From: Mnemiopsis leidyi
Taxonomy: Eukaryota; Ctenophora; Tentaculata; Lobata; Bolinopsidae
Direction: 5' to 3'
Length of the DNA: 32,165 nt
Assembly (NCBI GenBank): GCA_000226015.1
Contig: JH153095.1
Location: 383,896-416,060, forward strand
Of the stretch, positions 1 to 8,300 are shown piece by piece. The translations under genes and the position numbers were made by a program. The notes under the pieces were generated by a model, which was not told the origin of the DNA, did not search any database, and saw only the letters and a program-made list of their open reading frames with translations. Position 1 is the stretch's first letter, and each line of letters starts with the position of its first letter.

Positions 1-258
1 GTTATGTTGTTTTGGAATAAGCTACCCATAGAGGTGAAAACAGCATTAAATTTAAATGTTTTTAAGTCTAATTTGGAGATCTTTAAAAGAAAAACTAAAG
101 CTTTAGGAATTTATGGTAGTGGGAACTTCTGGGATATTTCTGATGAGGTCTTAAACCGTATTGAAAGTGGAAGTTATTTAGAGAATAAGATGAGACATAA
201 TAGTTTCCTCAAGGATAACCCTTTTGTAGCTAGAAAAAGGTTTATTAACATAAATTAG
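1..258 (+). mobile_element. LINE (non-LTR retrotransposon) 3' end, C-terminus of reverse transcriptase ORF
   Basis: The reading frame is open from the window edge to TAA at 256-258. It begins with a Trp-Asn-x-Leu-Pro motif (WNKLPIEVK) followed by a Leu/Asn/Phe-Lys segment. This is the usual end of the ORF2 reverse-transcriptase protein in LINE2/CR1/jockey-type elements, where WN.LP is followed by a short 'F+..L' helix. Only the last ~85 residues are in the window, so the clade cannot be set. The fragment is uninterrupted, which suggests a fairly young or 5'-continuing copy. The family call rests on the C-terminal motif alone. Confidence 0.72.
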
Positions 259-380
259 GATTTAAATTTTTGGTTTTTTTAGTATTTTTTTAATTTTTTA
301 AAGCTTTTTAGATACTTTGTGAGAATAGGTGTGATGATGCTGGCATCATTATTTGTTATTTATTTTATTTATATTTAGCA
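259..380 (+). mobile_element. LINE 3' UTR with terminal hairpin and AT-rich tail
   Basis: The ORF stop is followed by a T-rich stretch. Then comes a short hairpin at about 334-349 (ATGATGC paired with GCATCAT) and a degenerate (TTATT/TTTAT)n tail to about 378. A hairpin plus a microsatellite-like tail is the typical 3' end recognised by CR1/L2-type reverse transcriptases. The right boundary of the element is not exactly defined; I see no clear target-site duplication because the 5' end is outside the window. Confidence 0.5.
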
Positions 381-600
381 ATTATAGAGAAAAAGTATTT
401 TTGGGGAAGGGACATTAGGCTCGGCCGATCAGTGTCGACTTTAGAGCAACGCTATCACGCAATAGAAAATGTTTGCGACCCCTTCTCAAAACTACCTTTG
501 TCTCTGTTTCATCTTTGAAACTATTCAGAAGAACTTCTTATCACTCTTTTGTTACTTGTTATTTTCATATTACTGCTTTATGGCAACAAAACTGTATTGT

Positions 601-608
601 TATATAAA
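601..608 (+). promoter_or_regulatory. TATA-like box upstream of MYCBP
   Basis: TATATAAA lies 55 bases before the MYCBP start codon, leaving room for a 5' UTR of roughly 20-30 bases. An acceptor-like TTTTAG at 652-657 sits just before the ATG, so a 5'-UTR intron is the competing explanation and the promoter would then be elsewhere. Confidence 0.3.
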
Positions 609-662
609 ACTGAAATGTAATACTGTTACAAAAGTTAATCAAGCCCCAATATTTTAGACGCC

Positions 663-980
663 ATGTCTGCTACTTACAAAACGTCGGAATCAAAACGCGA
701 GGAGTTCCGCAAGTACCTCGAAAAAGAAGGAGTGCTGGACTCCCTGACCAAGATCCTGGTGTGTCTGTACGAAGAACCAGAAAAGCCGATCAACGCTCTG
801 GACTTTCTGAAACAGCACCTCCACGGGGGATCCCCTGAAAGTAACGACGTGGAGACACTCCGACTCGAACTGCAGGAACTGCGGACAAAACACGAGGCTG
901 TGATGTCGGAAAACGAGGCCCTGAAAGCCAAACTTCAGGAGTACGAGACTCCGGCAGAAGAGAAGGAGGCTGAGAGCTAG
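663..980 (+). CDS. MYCBP: c-Myc-binding protein homologue (AMY-1), single exon
   Basis: The 105-residue product matches the MYCBP/AMY-1 family, which is about 103 residues in vertebrates, along its whole length. Residues 8-20 carry the family signature (SKREEFRKYLEKEGV), then LDSLTKILVCLYEEPEKP and an ALDFLKQHL segment. After these comes a C-terminal coiled coil (about 60-96) with regular Leu/Glu/Lys heptads and an acidic tail. In vertebrates the protein binds the N-terminal region of c-Myc and several A-kinase anchoring proteins, and is found in cytoplasm, nucleus and sperm flagella. Here the ORF is uninterrupted, whereas the vertebrate gene has several exons, and it is much more GC-rich than its flanks. 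The start is fixed by the conserved N-terminus. No clear AATAAA was seen shortly downstream. Confidence 0.93.
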   Translation: MSATYKTSESKREEFRKYLEKEGVLDSLTKILVCLYEEPEKPINALDFLKQHLHGGSPESNDVETLRLELQELRTKHEAVMSENEALKAKLQEYETPAEEKEAES

Positions 981-1637
981 ATCTTGTCGGGACTTGTTGC
1001 TCGCTTCGAGAGTTATTTTTTGTGTGAATAACATTGTGTCCATTTGCGTAACAGATTTACCTTGATGTGTAGGTAAATTGTCTCTATTTGCTGTGAATTT
1101 TATGCAAGCTGTTGGAAAATGTGAAAAGTTTTTCACACTTATTCAGATACTGGTTTTTCTTGAGAATTTCTGTCTTTGAAAATTGCCTGTTAGACATTCG
1201 CACTGATAAATTTGTTTTCTTAGACCTATGGTGTACATTTTATAGTATTGGTCATCATGACTATGAAATATTGAATTATCATATCATATTCTATTTTCAA
1301 GTATTTTACTGTATTCAAATAACCAGAGGTCAGGTCACTGATAAATGATTTTGCGAAAAGGGTCTACCGAAAACAATCTTACCGCGAACGGCGCGGATAA
1401 CTTTTTGCAATGAATTGCGCGCAAACATAACGCATTGATTAGTTGCCATGGCAACGAAAATTGACACCTTTGACGATAACTCTTTAGTTAACCTGACATT
1501 GCATGCGAAATCAATCAATTTAAGCTTTATATCTGATCGCAATGTGGCTACCGTCTAACGATCATATGAAAGTCTTGAATATTAGCTATTTCAGTCATAA
1601 CTCCTATACTGACTGATTTACTATCATTTAAGGTACG
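981..1637. other. Intergenic region MYCBP-STYXL1
   Basis: This is the 3' flank of MYCBP followed by the upstream region of STYXL1. It holds one clear element, the RFX X-box at 1442-1455, next to a locally CG-richer stretch (about 1380-1430). I see no other gene; open frames here have no recognisable protein. Confidence 0.6.
1442..1455. promoter_or_regulatory. Perfect palindromic X-box (RFX transcription-factor site)
   Basis: GTTGCCATGGCAAC is an exact 14-bp palindrome and fits every position of the RFX consensus GTHNYYATRRNAAC. It lies 183 bases upstream of the STYXL1 start codon and about 460 bases after the MYCBP stop, so STYXL1 is the likely target. RFX X-boxes mark promoters of ciliary genes across animals; the ciliary link for this gene is inference. 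Confidence 0.75.
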
Positions 1638-1746
1638 ATGACAAACATTCAGCTCTGCGAGCCAACCGAACTTTACAACATCCTTAATCAGAGAGATTTA
1701 AAGGGGCTTCCCTGCGTTTCTGATAGAACCTATCTTCTTCTTTTAG
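1638..1746 (+). CDS. STYXL1: STYXL1 exon 1 (start of rhodanese-like domain)
   Basis: ATG at 1638 opens MTNIQLCEPTELYNILNQ. The exon ends in phase 1 before GTAAGT at 1747; the split codon makes the Asp of the conserved L-D-V-R motif. Confidence 0.88.
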
Positions 1747-4661
1747 GTAAGTGAAATGAAAAATATAAGATTAATGATCGTTTATCATTGCATGGCATTT
1801 TTAGGCAACCTATACAAGTACTATTACTAGATTATTTATTACGCGCCAGTGTAATAGATAAATAATAGATAATCATGCCAGCATTATCACACTTACTCTC
1901 TCAAAATATCATACAATCTTAAAACGGAGGATCATTTTGAATGTCCAAAGTATTTTCGCAGCTTGGTTCGAAACACTGCATGGCGTAGGATGAAAAGGCA
2001 AGAAACTCCATAATCATGCTATTGATCATGAATTTTCTGGGAAAAGGGAGCTTTTCCTATTTCTTACTACCACGAGTACCATGTCTTATAAACTCCTTCC
2101 AGTCGGTCTTTGGCTTAGGTTTGGGATTAAGGGTGACAACAAGTTTGGTCACGTGTCTGATTGGTTGTTATAAATTCCATACTGTCGTGAGATCACAGGA
2201 GCACGCAACTCACATTCGCTTGTTTGTTGTTAGAATTTTTTGTCAGACGTTGCCTGACCTGAATTGAAAATGGGCCGCAACGCAAGGCAAAGAATTTTTC
2301 TCTGCTCATGCTTCGCCAGAACCTCAAGAAGTACAGACGACACTTATAATGATCTATTTTTACCCCAATTTCACGTATTCAGTTACAGTTATACTTATAG
2401 TCGACGTAATGCGCTAGTAATAAAAGTAATGATAGATTGTCATTATTCATTCCACTCTATCCTTGCCGGGCTTCGTCTTTACCCACTTCTAACAATATAC
2501 CTGTCGAGGAGCCTTGCTTTAACATAATAAACCTGGAAAAAGCAGGAAATCACATACTTTTGATTACACTATTACAGAGTTCCATCTGATGAGTAATGCC
2601 TCTTTTAAAATGAACTGCCAAAAATGAAACTATGTATATATTTTGAAAAACCGATTGAACCGCTGCTATTACTGTATATTTAGTATTTACATCGCTGTCA
2701 AAACTATAAGAACAGTAAACATTAACAGTTCTTAAGGTGTAAACCGAAACGTTGCGGATTTCAGTTTAATCTAATCTTATGAGTGACAACCAATTCTTCA
2801 ATCTGAACTATCTCAAGATTATCCCTAATCCCTTGTAGATGTGCGGGAATACAGTGCGTACGAAGAGTCCCACATAGTGACCTCGCGTCACTCCATCCGT
2901 GACAGTGCCGGAGGAGATTTCCAGATTCCCGCTGACGCAGAAGTGGAGACCAAGCACCACTGCGTGGTCTACGATAGTTGTACCGAGTCTCTCAGCGACA
3001 AAGAAAGTAAGTTCGCGCTGGGATCTCACTGTTTGAACTTTCGCTCTCCGATCGTAACCCTGAAATCCGCTAACTATCATGTGTGGATTGTTAACTGCTG
3101 TATTGCGCAAGTAGTCAGCTCTGTGGTAGACTTACTAGTTGTTACGTGGTTGGTATGCAGCCAACTTACTGCAACTGAGCGGCGATATGGTTTTCTTAGA
3201 CTAAGACAAGTCTCATCACCCTCAGGCGACGTGTATTGCTGCGCGAAAATGCTGTCAGAACTCACATGCAAGAAGCCCATCATGATCCTAAACGGGGGAT
3301 ACGAAAGATTCTCCGCACTCTATCCTCTTTTGAAGTCTTTTCAAATAATCTTCAGTCCGAGGGTAAGAGTTTCTGGGTGAAGAAAGGGTGTCATACTTCG
3401 CTTAAGGAAGCCGACCTGTGCATCTAGGGGAGGCTGGTTTTAAGGTGTACGGACAGTTTTGGGTGGTGTGCACAGAGGGGATGCCTTGACCTGTTAACTT
3501 GCAGTTTAAATTGTACGACAGTAAGCAAAAATAGACTTATGTCAGGATTCTAACCTGCTTGGGGGTGACCTAATTTCGATAATTAGCTAATTCTTCTCCA
3601 TTGTCTAATTCTAAAAGTTAAGAGATTTGCACCTATTACAGGAACTTCAGGGACTGAAGCTGCTTCCCCTAGAAGTGGTGCCAGGCACAGTGTACATGGG
3701 CACCGCAGCTCAAGCTCAGGACGGAGAGTTGATGAAGCGTCTGGCAGTCCGGTGTCTTGTCAACGCCTCCCCTGAAGTATCTGTCAGGTAAGCCACCGCA
3801 CGTGGCGACAGCCCGTATCTCCGATAACTCCTCGCCAGACACCTCGACTAGGCGTCGGCTTCTTCACTCAACCATTCAGCCTGTAGACCCTCTCTGAGGG
3901 CGCTAACTTCCAGCTGTTTACTGATAACTACTTCAGTGTAGCAGAAGGTGTAGAGTTGAAGGAAGTTGATCTAAATGACACGGTGGATGTTTCACCACAA
4001 CTGCGGGAAATTTCTCAGCTGATAGAGAAGTACAGAGCCAAGAAGATTCCCATACTAGTCGTCAGGTGCGTCCATAATATTTGACATATCGTAAATATGC
4101 AATATGCATATTTATGATGGTGGGTAATTACGATATCGATTTTCAACAGCTGCTAACAATGCTTATAGTTAATCTAGATGTAAGATAGACGGATGCAACT
4201 AGACGGGCTAAAGTTCCTGTCTAAATTTATGAAGATTCTCAGTTATCGAAAGGTCGTCTGTTTTTATGCAAAACATTAATTTTGTCCCTAACAGTTCGGA
4301 CAGCTTGAGTAGAAGCGTGGTATTGGTTCTTGGTTATCTGATGAAGCGAAACAAGTGGACTTTGGAGGTAATCATGCGATTTTATATTTTATCTTAGACT
4401 TTGTGGTAGTTTATCTTATACCCTATCGATAACTTTTAAATTATGTAACGAAAGGTTTGATGTTTAAAAAAGGTTTAATCTTCCAGAAAGTCGACTTGCT
4501 TAGAATCATAAATTTCCACAATTCAGAAATCATGGAAGATTCTAAAACAGAACAAAAGCTATATCAGACCAACGGTTGGGTACATGAAGCACTTGTCGAA
4601 CTTTGAAGAAGAAGTATGTGAAGAGAGAACGACAAATATTACGATACCGAATCTCATGTAA
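1638..4661 (+). CDS. STYXL1: MK-STYX/STYXL1 pseudophosphatase, seven-exon gene
   Basis: Reconstructed coding exons are 1638-1746, 2839-3006, 3226-3362, 3642-3787, 3937-4065, 4295-4367 and 4551-4661, in all 873 nt or 290 residues (human protein 313). Intron phases are 1,1,0,2,2,0 and all joins keep frame. Residues 1-138 are a rhodanese-like/CH2 domain opening with LCEPTELYNILNQ, nearly identical to human MK-STYX, then DVREYSAYEESHIV and a GGYERFSALYP loop. Residues 139-290 are a dual-specificity-phosphatase fold (VVPGTVYMG start). The signature HCxxGxSRS reads VSSDSLSRS (229-237): the His is Val, the nucleophile Cys is Ser and the Gly is Ser. It is therefore predicted inactive, like human MK-STYX (FSTQGISRS), which acts through binding partners such as G3BP1 and PTPMT1. 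The last-exon acceptor is the weakest join. Confidence 0.88.
1747..2838 (+). other. STYXL1 intron 1, no gene seen
   Basis: About 1.1 kb of AT-rich sequence between GTAAGT and TTGTAG. The open frames inside it resemble no protein I know. It holds one CACGTG at 2150-2155. Confidence 0.6.
2839..3006 (+). CDS. STYXL1: STYXL1 exon 2 (rhodanese-like domain)
   Basis: The exon follows TTGTAG, encodes VREYSAYEESHIVTSRHS and HHCVVYDSC, and ends in phase 1 at GTAAGT (3007). The frame runs on into the intron, so the true exon end rests on the donor match and on homology. Confidence 0.86.
3226..3362 (+). CDS. STYXL1: STYXL1 exon 3 (end of rhodanese-like domain)
   Basis: The acceptor is CCTCAG at 3220-3225. 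The exon encodes the conserved IMILNGGYERFSALYPLLKS and ends in phase 0 before GTAAGA. The phase-0 intron after it separates the rhodanese-like half from the phosphatase-like half. Confidence 0.87.
3642..3787 (+). CDS. STYXL1: STYXL1 exon 4 (start of phosphatase-like domain)
   Basis: The exon follows ATTACAG and encodes LPLEVVPGTVYMGTAAQAQD, equivalent to the IVPGKVFVG start of the human DSP domain. It ends in phase 2 before GTAAGC. Confidence 0.86.
3937..4065 (+). CDS. STYXL1: STYXL1 exon 5
   Basis: The exon enters in phase 2 after CTTCAG and encodes the segment ending in KKIPILVV just before the dead catalytic loop. It ends in phase 2 at GTGCGT. The acceptor at 3913 (TTCCAG) is an alternative but fits homology less well. 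Confidence 0.8.
4295..4367 (+). CDS. STYXL1: STYXL1 exon 6 (dead phosphatase signature)
   Basis: The codon split across the intron is AG+T, Ser, at the place of the catalytic Cys. The exon continues SDSLSRSVVLVLGYLMKRN, matching the SRS-plus-helix that follows the P-loop in dual-specificity phosphatases. It ends in phase 0 at GTAATC. Confidence 0.84.
4551..4661 (+). CDS. STYXL1: STYXL1 exon 7 and stop
   Basis: In phase 0 after AAAACAG (4550) the frame reads NKSYIRPTVGYMKHLSNFEE, recalling the 'Y..RP....gfm.qL..fE' end of DSP domains, and stops at 4659-4661. The acceptor has a poor pyrimidine tract. A better-looking TTCCAG at 4483-4488 opens a different frame that ends after about 40 codons without the family motif. 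Confidence 0.65.
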   Translation, partial: NKSYIRPTVGYMKHLSNFEEEVCEERTTNITIPNLM

Positions 4662-4700
4662 CACGTTGTGATCCCTATTTCAACTTACTGTGGGGTGTGT

Positions 4701-4822
4701 AAACTTAAGTTAAGTTACTTAAGTTAAGTTAATTAACTTAAGTAGCTTAAGTTGAGTTTATTAACTTAAGTAACTTAAGTTAAGTTAATAAACTTAAGTA
4801 ACTGGGAGTCACTTAAGTAACT
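4701..4822. repeat. CTTAAG/TTAAGTT repeat in the STYXL1 3' UTR
   Basis: Repeated copies of ACTTAAGTTAAGTT and its reverse complement TTAACTTAAGTAACTTAAG alternate over about 120 bases. CTTAAG is its own reverse complement, so the region is both tandem and self-complementary and could form a long hairpin in the mRNA. Confidence 0.85.
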
Positions 4823-4849
4823 TTCATAAAATACAGGACAGTCTGTTTG

Positions 4850-4855
4850 AATAAA
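4850..4855 (+). terminator. Poly(A) signal for STYXL1
   Basis: AATAAA 189 bases after the STYXL1 stop codon. A second AATAAA at 5057-5062 could serve as an alternative site and would extend the mRNA into the 3' UTR of the opposite-strand protease gene. Confidence 0.6.
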
Positions 4856-5006
4856 GTATAAGTTCATTTGCCTTGTTATTTAGATTGGCAATCCATTCGC
4901 TTGAATTTACATTACAACGGCGTACACAAGATGGATCAGAAAATACAAATTATTCCGGGAAAAAAGCCTTATTTGTATTGCCCTTTGTTTTCTATTGTAA
5001 TCAGAT

Positions 5007-5024
5007 TTTATTAGTTAATTTATT
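5007..5024 (-). terminator. Poly(A) signals of the protease gene
   Basis: Two TTTATT motifs on + (5007-5012 and 5019-5024) read AATAAA on -, about 260-275 bases past the stop codon at 5284. They fit as the 3' end of the protease gene. Confidence 0.55.
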
Positions 5025-5283
5025 TTTATATTTTTGAATAATGTCATGTAAATACAAATAAAAGATAAGTTATTGAGTGTTTTAGAAACTAGATGTTTAA
5101 TTCAGTACAATCAAATAAAACTGAAAACTGTCTGAAAAAGTGCGCAGCACCAACTTTTTCATGAAATCCTACAACAAACTCAAAATTCTGATCTAATTAT
5201 ACAACTAAAACTATCCTAGTCAAATAAATAGACTAAATTTAAATCAATAAATACACAGTTCACGATCAATTAAACAAATTAAT

Positions 5284-5357
5284 CTAACAGAAGCTCGGAG
5301 GCTTACAAAGAGAATCTGGACATCTGATATTTCCTCCGGGGCACCCGTCGGCGTTAT
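5284..5357 (-). CDS. Protease exon 12: Cys-rich C-terminal tail and stop
   Basis: Enters in phase 1 after TTTTCAG. It encodes 24 residues ending [19 protein letters not shown] and TAG (5286-5284), with Cys spacing C-x6-C-x4-C-x5-C. It is separate from the FTP domain and I do not recognise it. Confidence 0.82.
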
Positions 5358-8300
5358 CTGAAAATCGTCTGGTTATTGTCTTTCATGGGCAAGTCATAGT
5401 GATACTAATATTCAAAATCAAATAGTCACAATGCAATTCATCATTCCCTAACGAATACATCAACAAACTTATAAACTAAGATTTTGAAGAGCACTCACCG
5501 TGGGCGAATATTTCCACTTCACAGAGGGTTAAAGACCGTCTGTCCCGTGCGGGGTGGTTGGCATAATACCAGTCGACTGTCACATACTGCCCCACCAAAT
5601 CGTCACACCGCAGTGTCACTACGTAGTTATCGTGATCAGCTGAATTGATCCCACTGCCACATTCGGGATCGAGATAGTCGCCCCTGTAAAATTGCAGATT
5701 AGATAAGGTGGACTAAATAATTGAGTCGGAATGAAAATTCATTGTTTTCTATTTTGTAGTATCTATCATTATAGGACAGATTCTATCTATATCAGTATAA
5801 GACAAATGAATTTTTACACAAAGTAAAAGTCTTATAACTATAAGAGAAACTGGTCAGAGTTCAGAGTATCTGCCTGAGAATCCTCTGGATTCTGTGTTGG
5901 GTCGACACAAGAACTCCTAGCCCAGTCAGTTATACCCTGTTTATCACTGTAGTCTTAGGTGCTATTCTGCTAACTAGAATTAAGTTTCATCTCAAGCAGA
6001 ATCACAATGGGCTCATTATAATAGCTCTTTCAAAGAACGTGAGTAAGACTAAGAGTAAGTTTCTTTGTCCGTTTTATGTTGTATCCACCGTTTTAAGATG
6101 AAAGTTTTGTGTCTTAACACAATTCTGACGAGTTGGGGCAAAATTATCTTATTTTTGCTTCGTGATTCAACAAGTAGTAAGAGGTATTTAGGCTTTGAGG
6201 CTTTCGACAATGAGTCTCTGTGATCACTTAATCATTTAACCAAGTGTTTGTTTTGGCCAGCGTAATCTTATAATTGACCTCAAACCTTTGCATGTATTAT
6301 GTATAATACAGTACCTCTCCAAAGAGAGAGAGAGTCCAACAGTTTCTATACATTAGCACCCGTTTTGTGCAATGCTCTCGCCTATGAATTTTCTGGGATT
6401 CTTGGACTTGGAGCTTTAACTTTAACTTTAAGCAGGATTTCATTGGCACAATTTTTTACTGAGAGTAAAAATCATCACGACAGTTCTTCCGTCCCTGCTA
6501 CGGCATGTGATTTGGCTGGGTATTTTTTAGGAATCAGATAAGAGATTGTTCTAGTATTTTGGGGATCAGCAAAGGAATAATTGCGAATGAAAGGGAGTGC
6601 CGTGATTCGAACCGTCACATCTTCTCTTTGTTTCGAAACAATAAGCTTTATTGTCAGCTTATAGAAACCCAGAAAGATGTCTGTTGAATTAAAATTCCCA
6701 CCGCGCTCGTGATTTAGATGTAAAGCACTGTCAGTGCTGATGTTATCTGACCTGTCGAGTCAAGTCACCCAACGTTTTGTTAGTATTGTTACCAAATACT
6801 TATCACATGACCTTAGAACTGTCGATTTTACAACTGGTCTTGTCTCTGTTGCAACTCGTACACTAACACGAGATTTTACATTTATTCTAACTTTAAGTAA
6901 GTGGATAACTACCTGGGTCCCACGTGGACGGTGGCGCCATCAATGTCTCCAAGACTGGCGTCATCGTCAGATTGCAGATGTATCCTAACTTCTCGAACGG
7001 TGTGGTTATGGTCAAGCTTTACTGCCCACCAATTTATATAATCGTCCCTGTAATAAATATAAGATTATAATGACCTGGCGGTTTATTGTGTTATGTGTAA
7101 GGGAAAACTCGTTTTACGGCAAGCCACGTGGATGCGCGAATAATAGCAGGATCAGGGAAGTCTACAGCCAGGGATACATTATAAAGCATTCGCATCGGCG
7201 GCGGGGTCAGCACCTGTATTCTCTTATTACCATTCCCAGCTGTGTGGAAAGGCTCGCTCTTTCCACGATAAAACCAATAAATTTGCCCAGTTTTCTCCAT
7301 CTAGTTTAGAGCCATCTGCGGACTGATGTTCGTCACAGTTTCAGTAAAGCTTTTGTTTTAGAAGTAAGAGCATTAGCAACTAAGTTCATTGTTAGGGACG
7401 AGGCGTGTAAACTTTACACCTATAATGCGCCGTTTGCCGAGCGCCCACCAGCCTGGGCCAACTGCATTATTGTTTTTGTTTCCAACTTCTCTTTAAATAG
7501 TTATTTAATTTTATGTGTCTATTCTCAGACGTCATGTCAGATAATAACAATAACATTTAGTTCACATTGTGATTTATGCTTGATGGTGAAGCTAACATTT
7601 CGATTGATTTACTTAGTTTACTTTGATAATTTCCATGCGGTTATAATCGCACCTTTGATACCATACATGATTCGTAAAGCTAAAAGAACAGATGTTTAGT
7701 CTCAACAACAAGCAAAGTTAACACAGTTTTAAAAATAATAAACATAACATTGTGTTTTGGTACTTACTGAGATTTACTGCAAGAACCAGAACTGTAATTT
7801 CCATCAGTATTTCCATCTATGGCATTCCCTGCGCCTCCCAATGCGTCAAATGTAGATCGCTGCTCAGCTACTCCCGTAAGTGCGATATCGTCTGCAAAAG
7901 TGTAAATTGTGAGACATACGGTTCACACTTCACGCAAACTTTCACGCAACTTCTAGGTAGGAAGTAGTAATAGTTCTAATAGTAGTAATACTACTACCAG
8001 ACGAAGCAGTTTTAGAATCAAAGTCAGAAAATTAGTTGGTACTATAGTATAGTAGTTAGTATGATAGTTAGTATAATAGTTAGATTTGTAGTTAGTATAT
8101 TAGTATAATAGTTAGTATGATGGTTAGATTAGTAGTTAATAATAGTTAAGTATAGTAGTTAGATTAGTAGTTAGCATAATGATTAATAAAGTAATTAAAT
8201 TAGTAGTTAGTATAGTACTAGTAGTTAGTATAGTAATAAGTATAGTAGTTAGTATAAAAGTTGTTTTAGTAGTCAGTATAGGTAGTTGATATAATAGTTC

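Noticed and set aside
690..1136. 148-aa open frame on - opposite MYCBP
   Set aside because: Antisense shadow of a well-recognised gene; no family resemblance of its own.
6598..6625. tRNA-like B box (GGTTCGAATC) on -
   Set aside because: No A box, acceptor stem or cloverleaf can be drawn around it; at most a SINE remnant.
7091..7300. 69-aa frame on - between protease exons 9 and 10
   Set aside because: Exon 9 joins exon 10 in frame without it and the FTP domain is complete; inserting it would break the SCSKS-to-WW segment.
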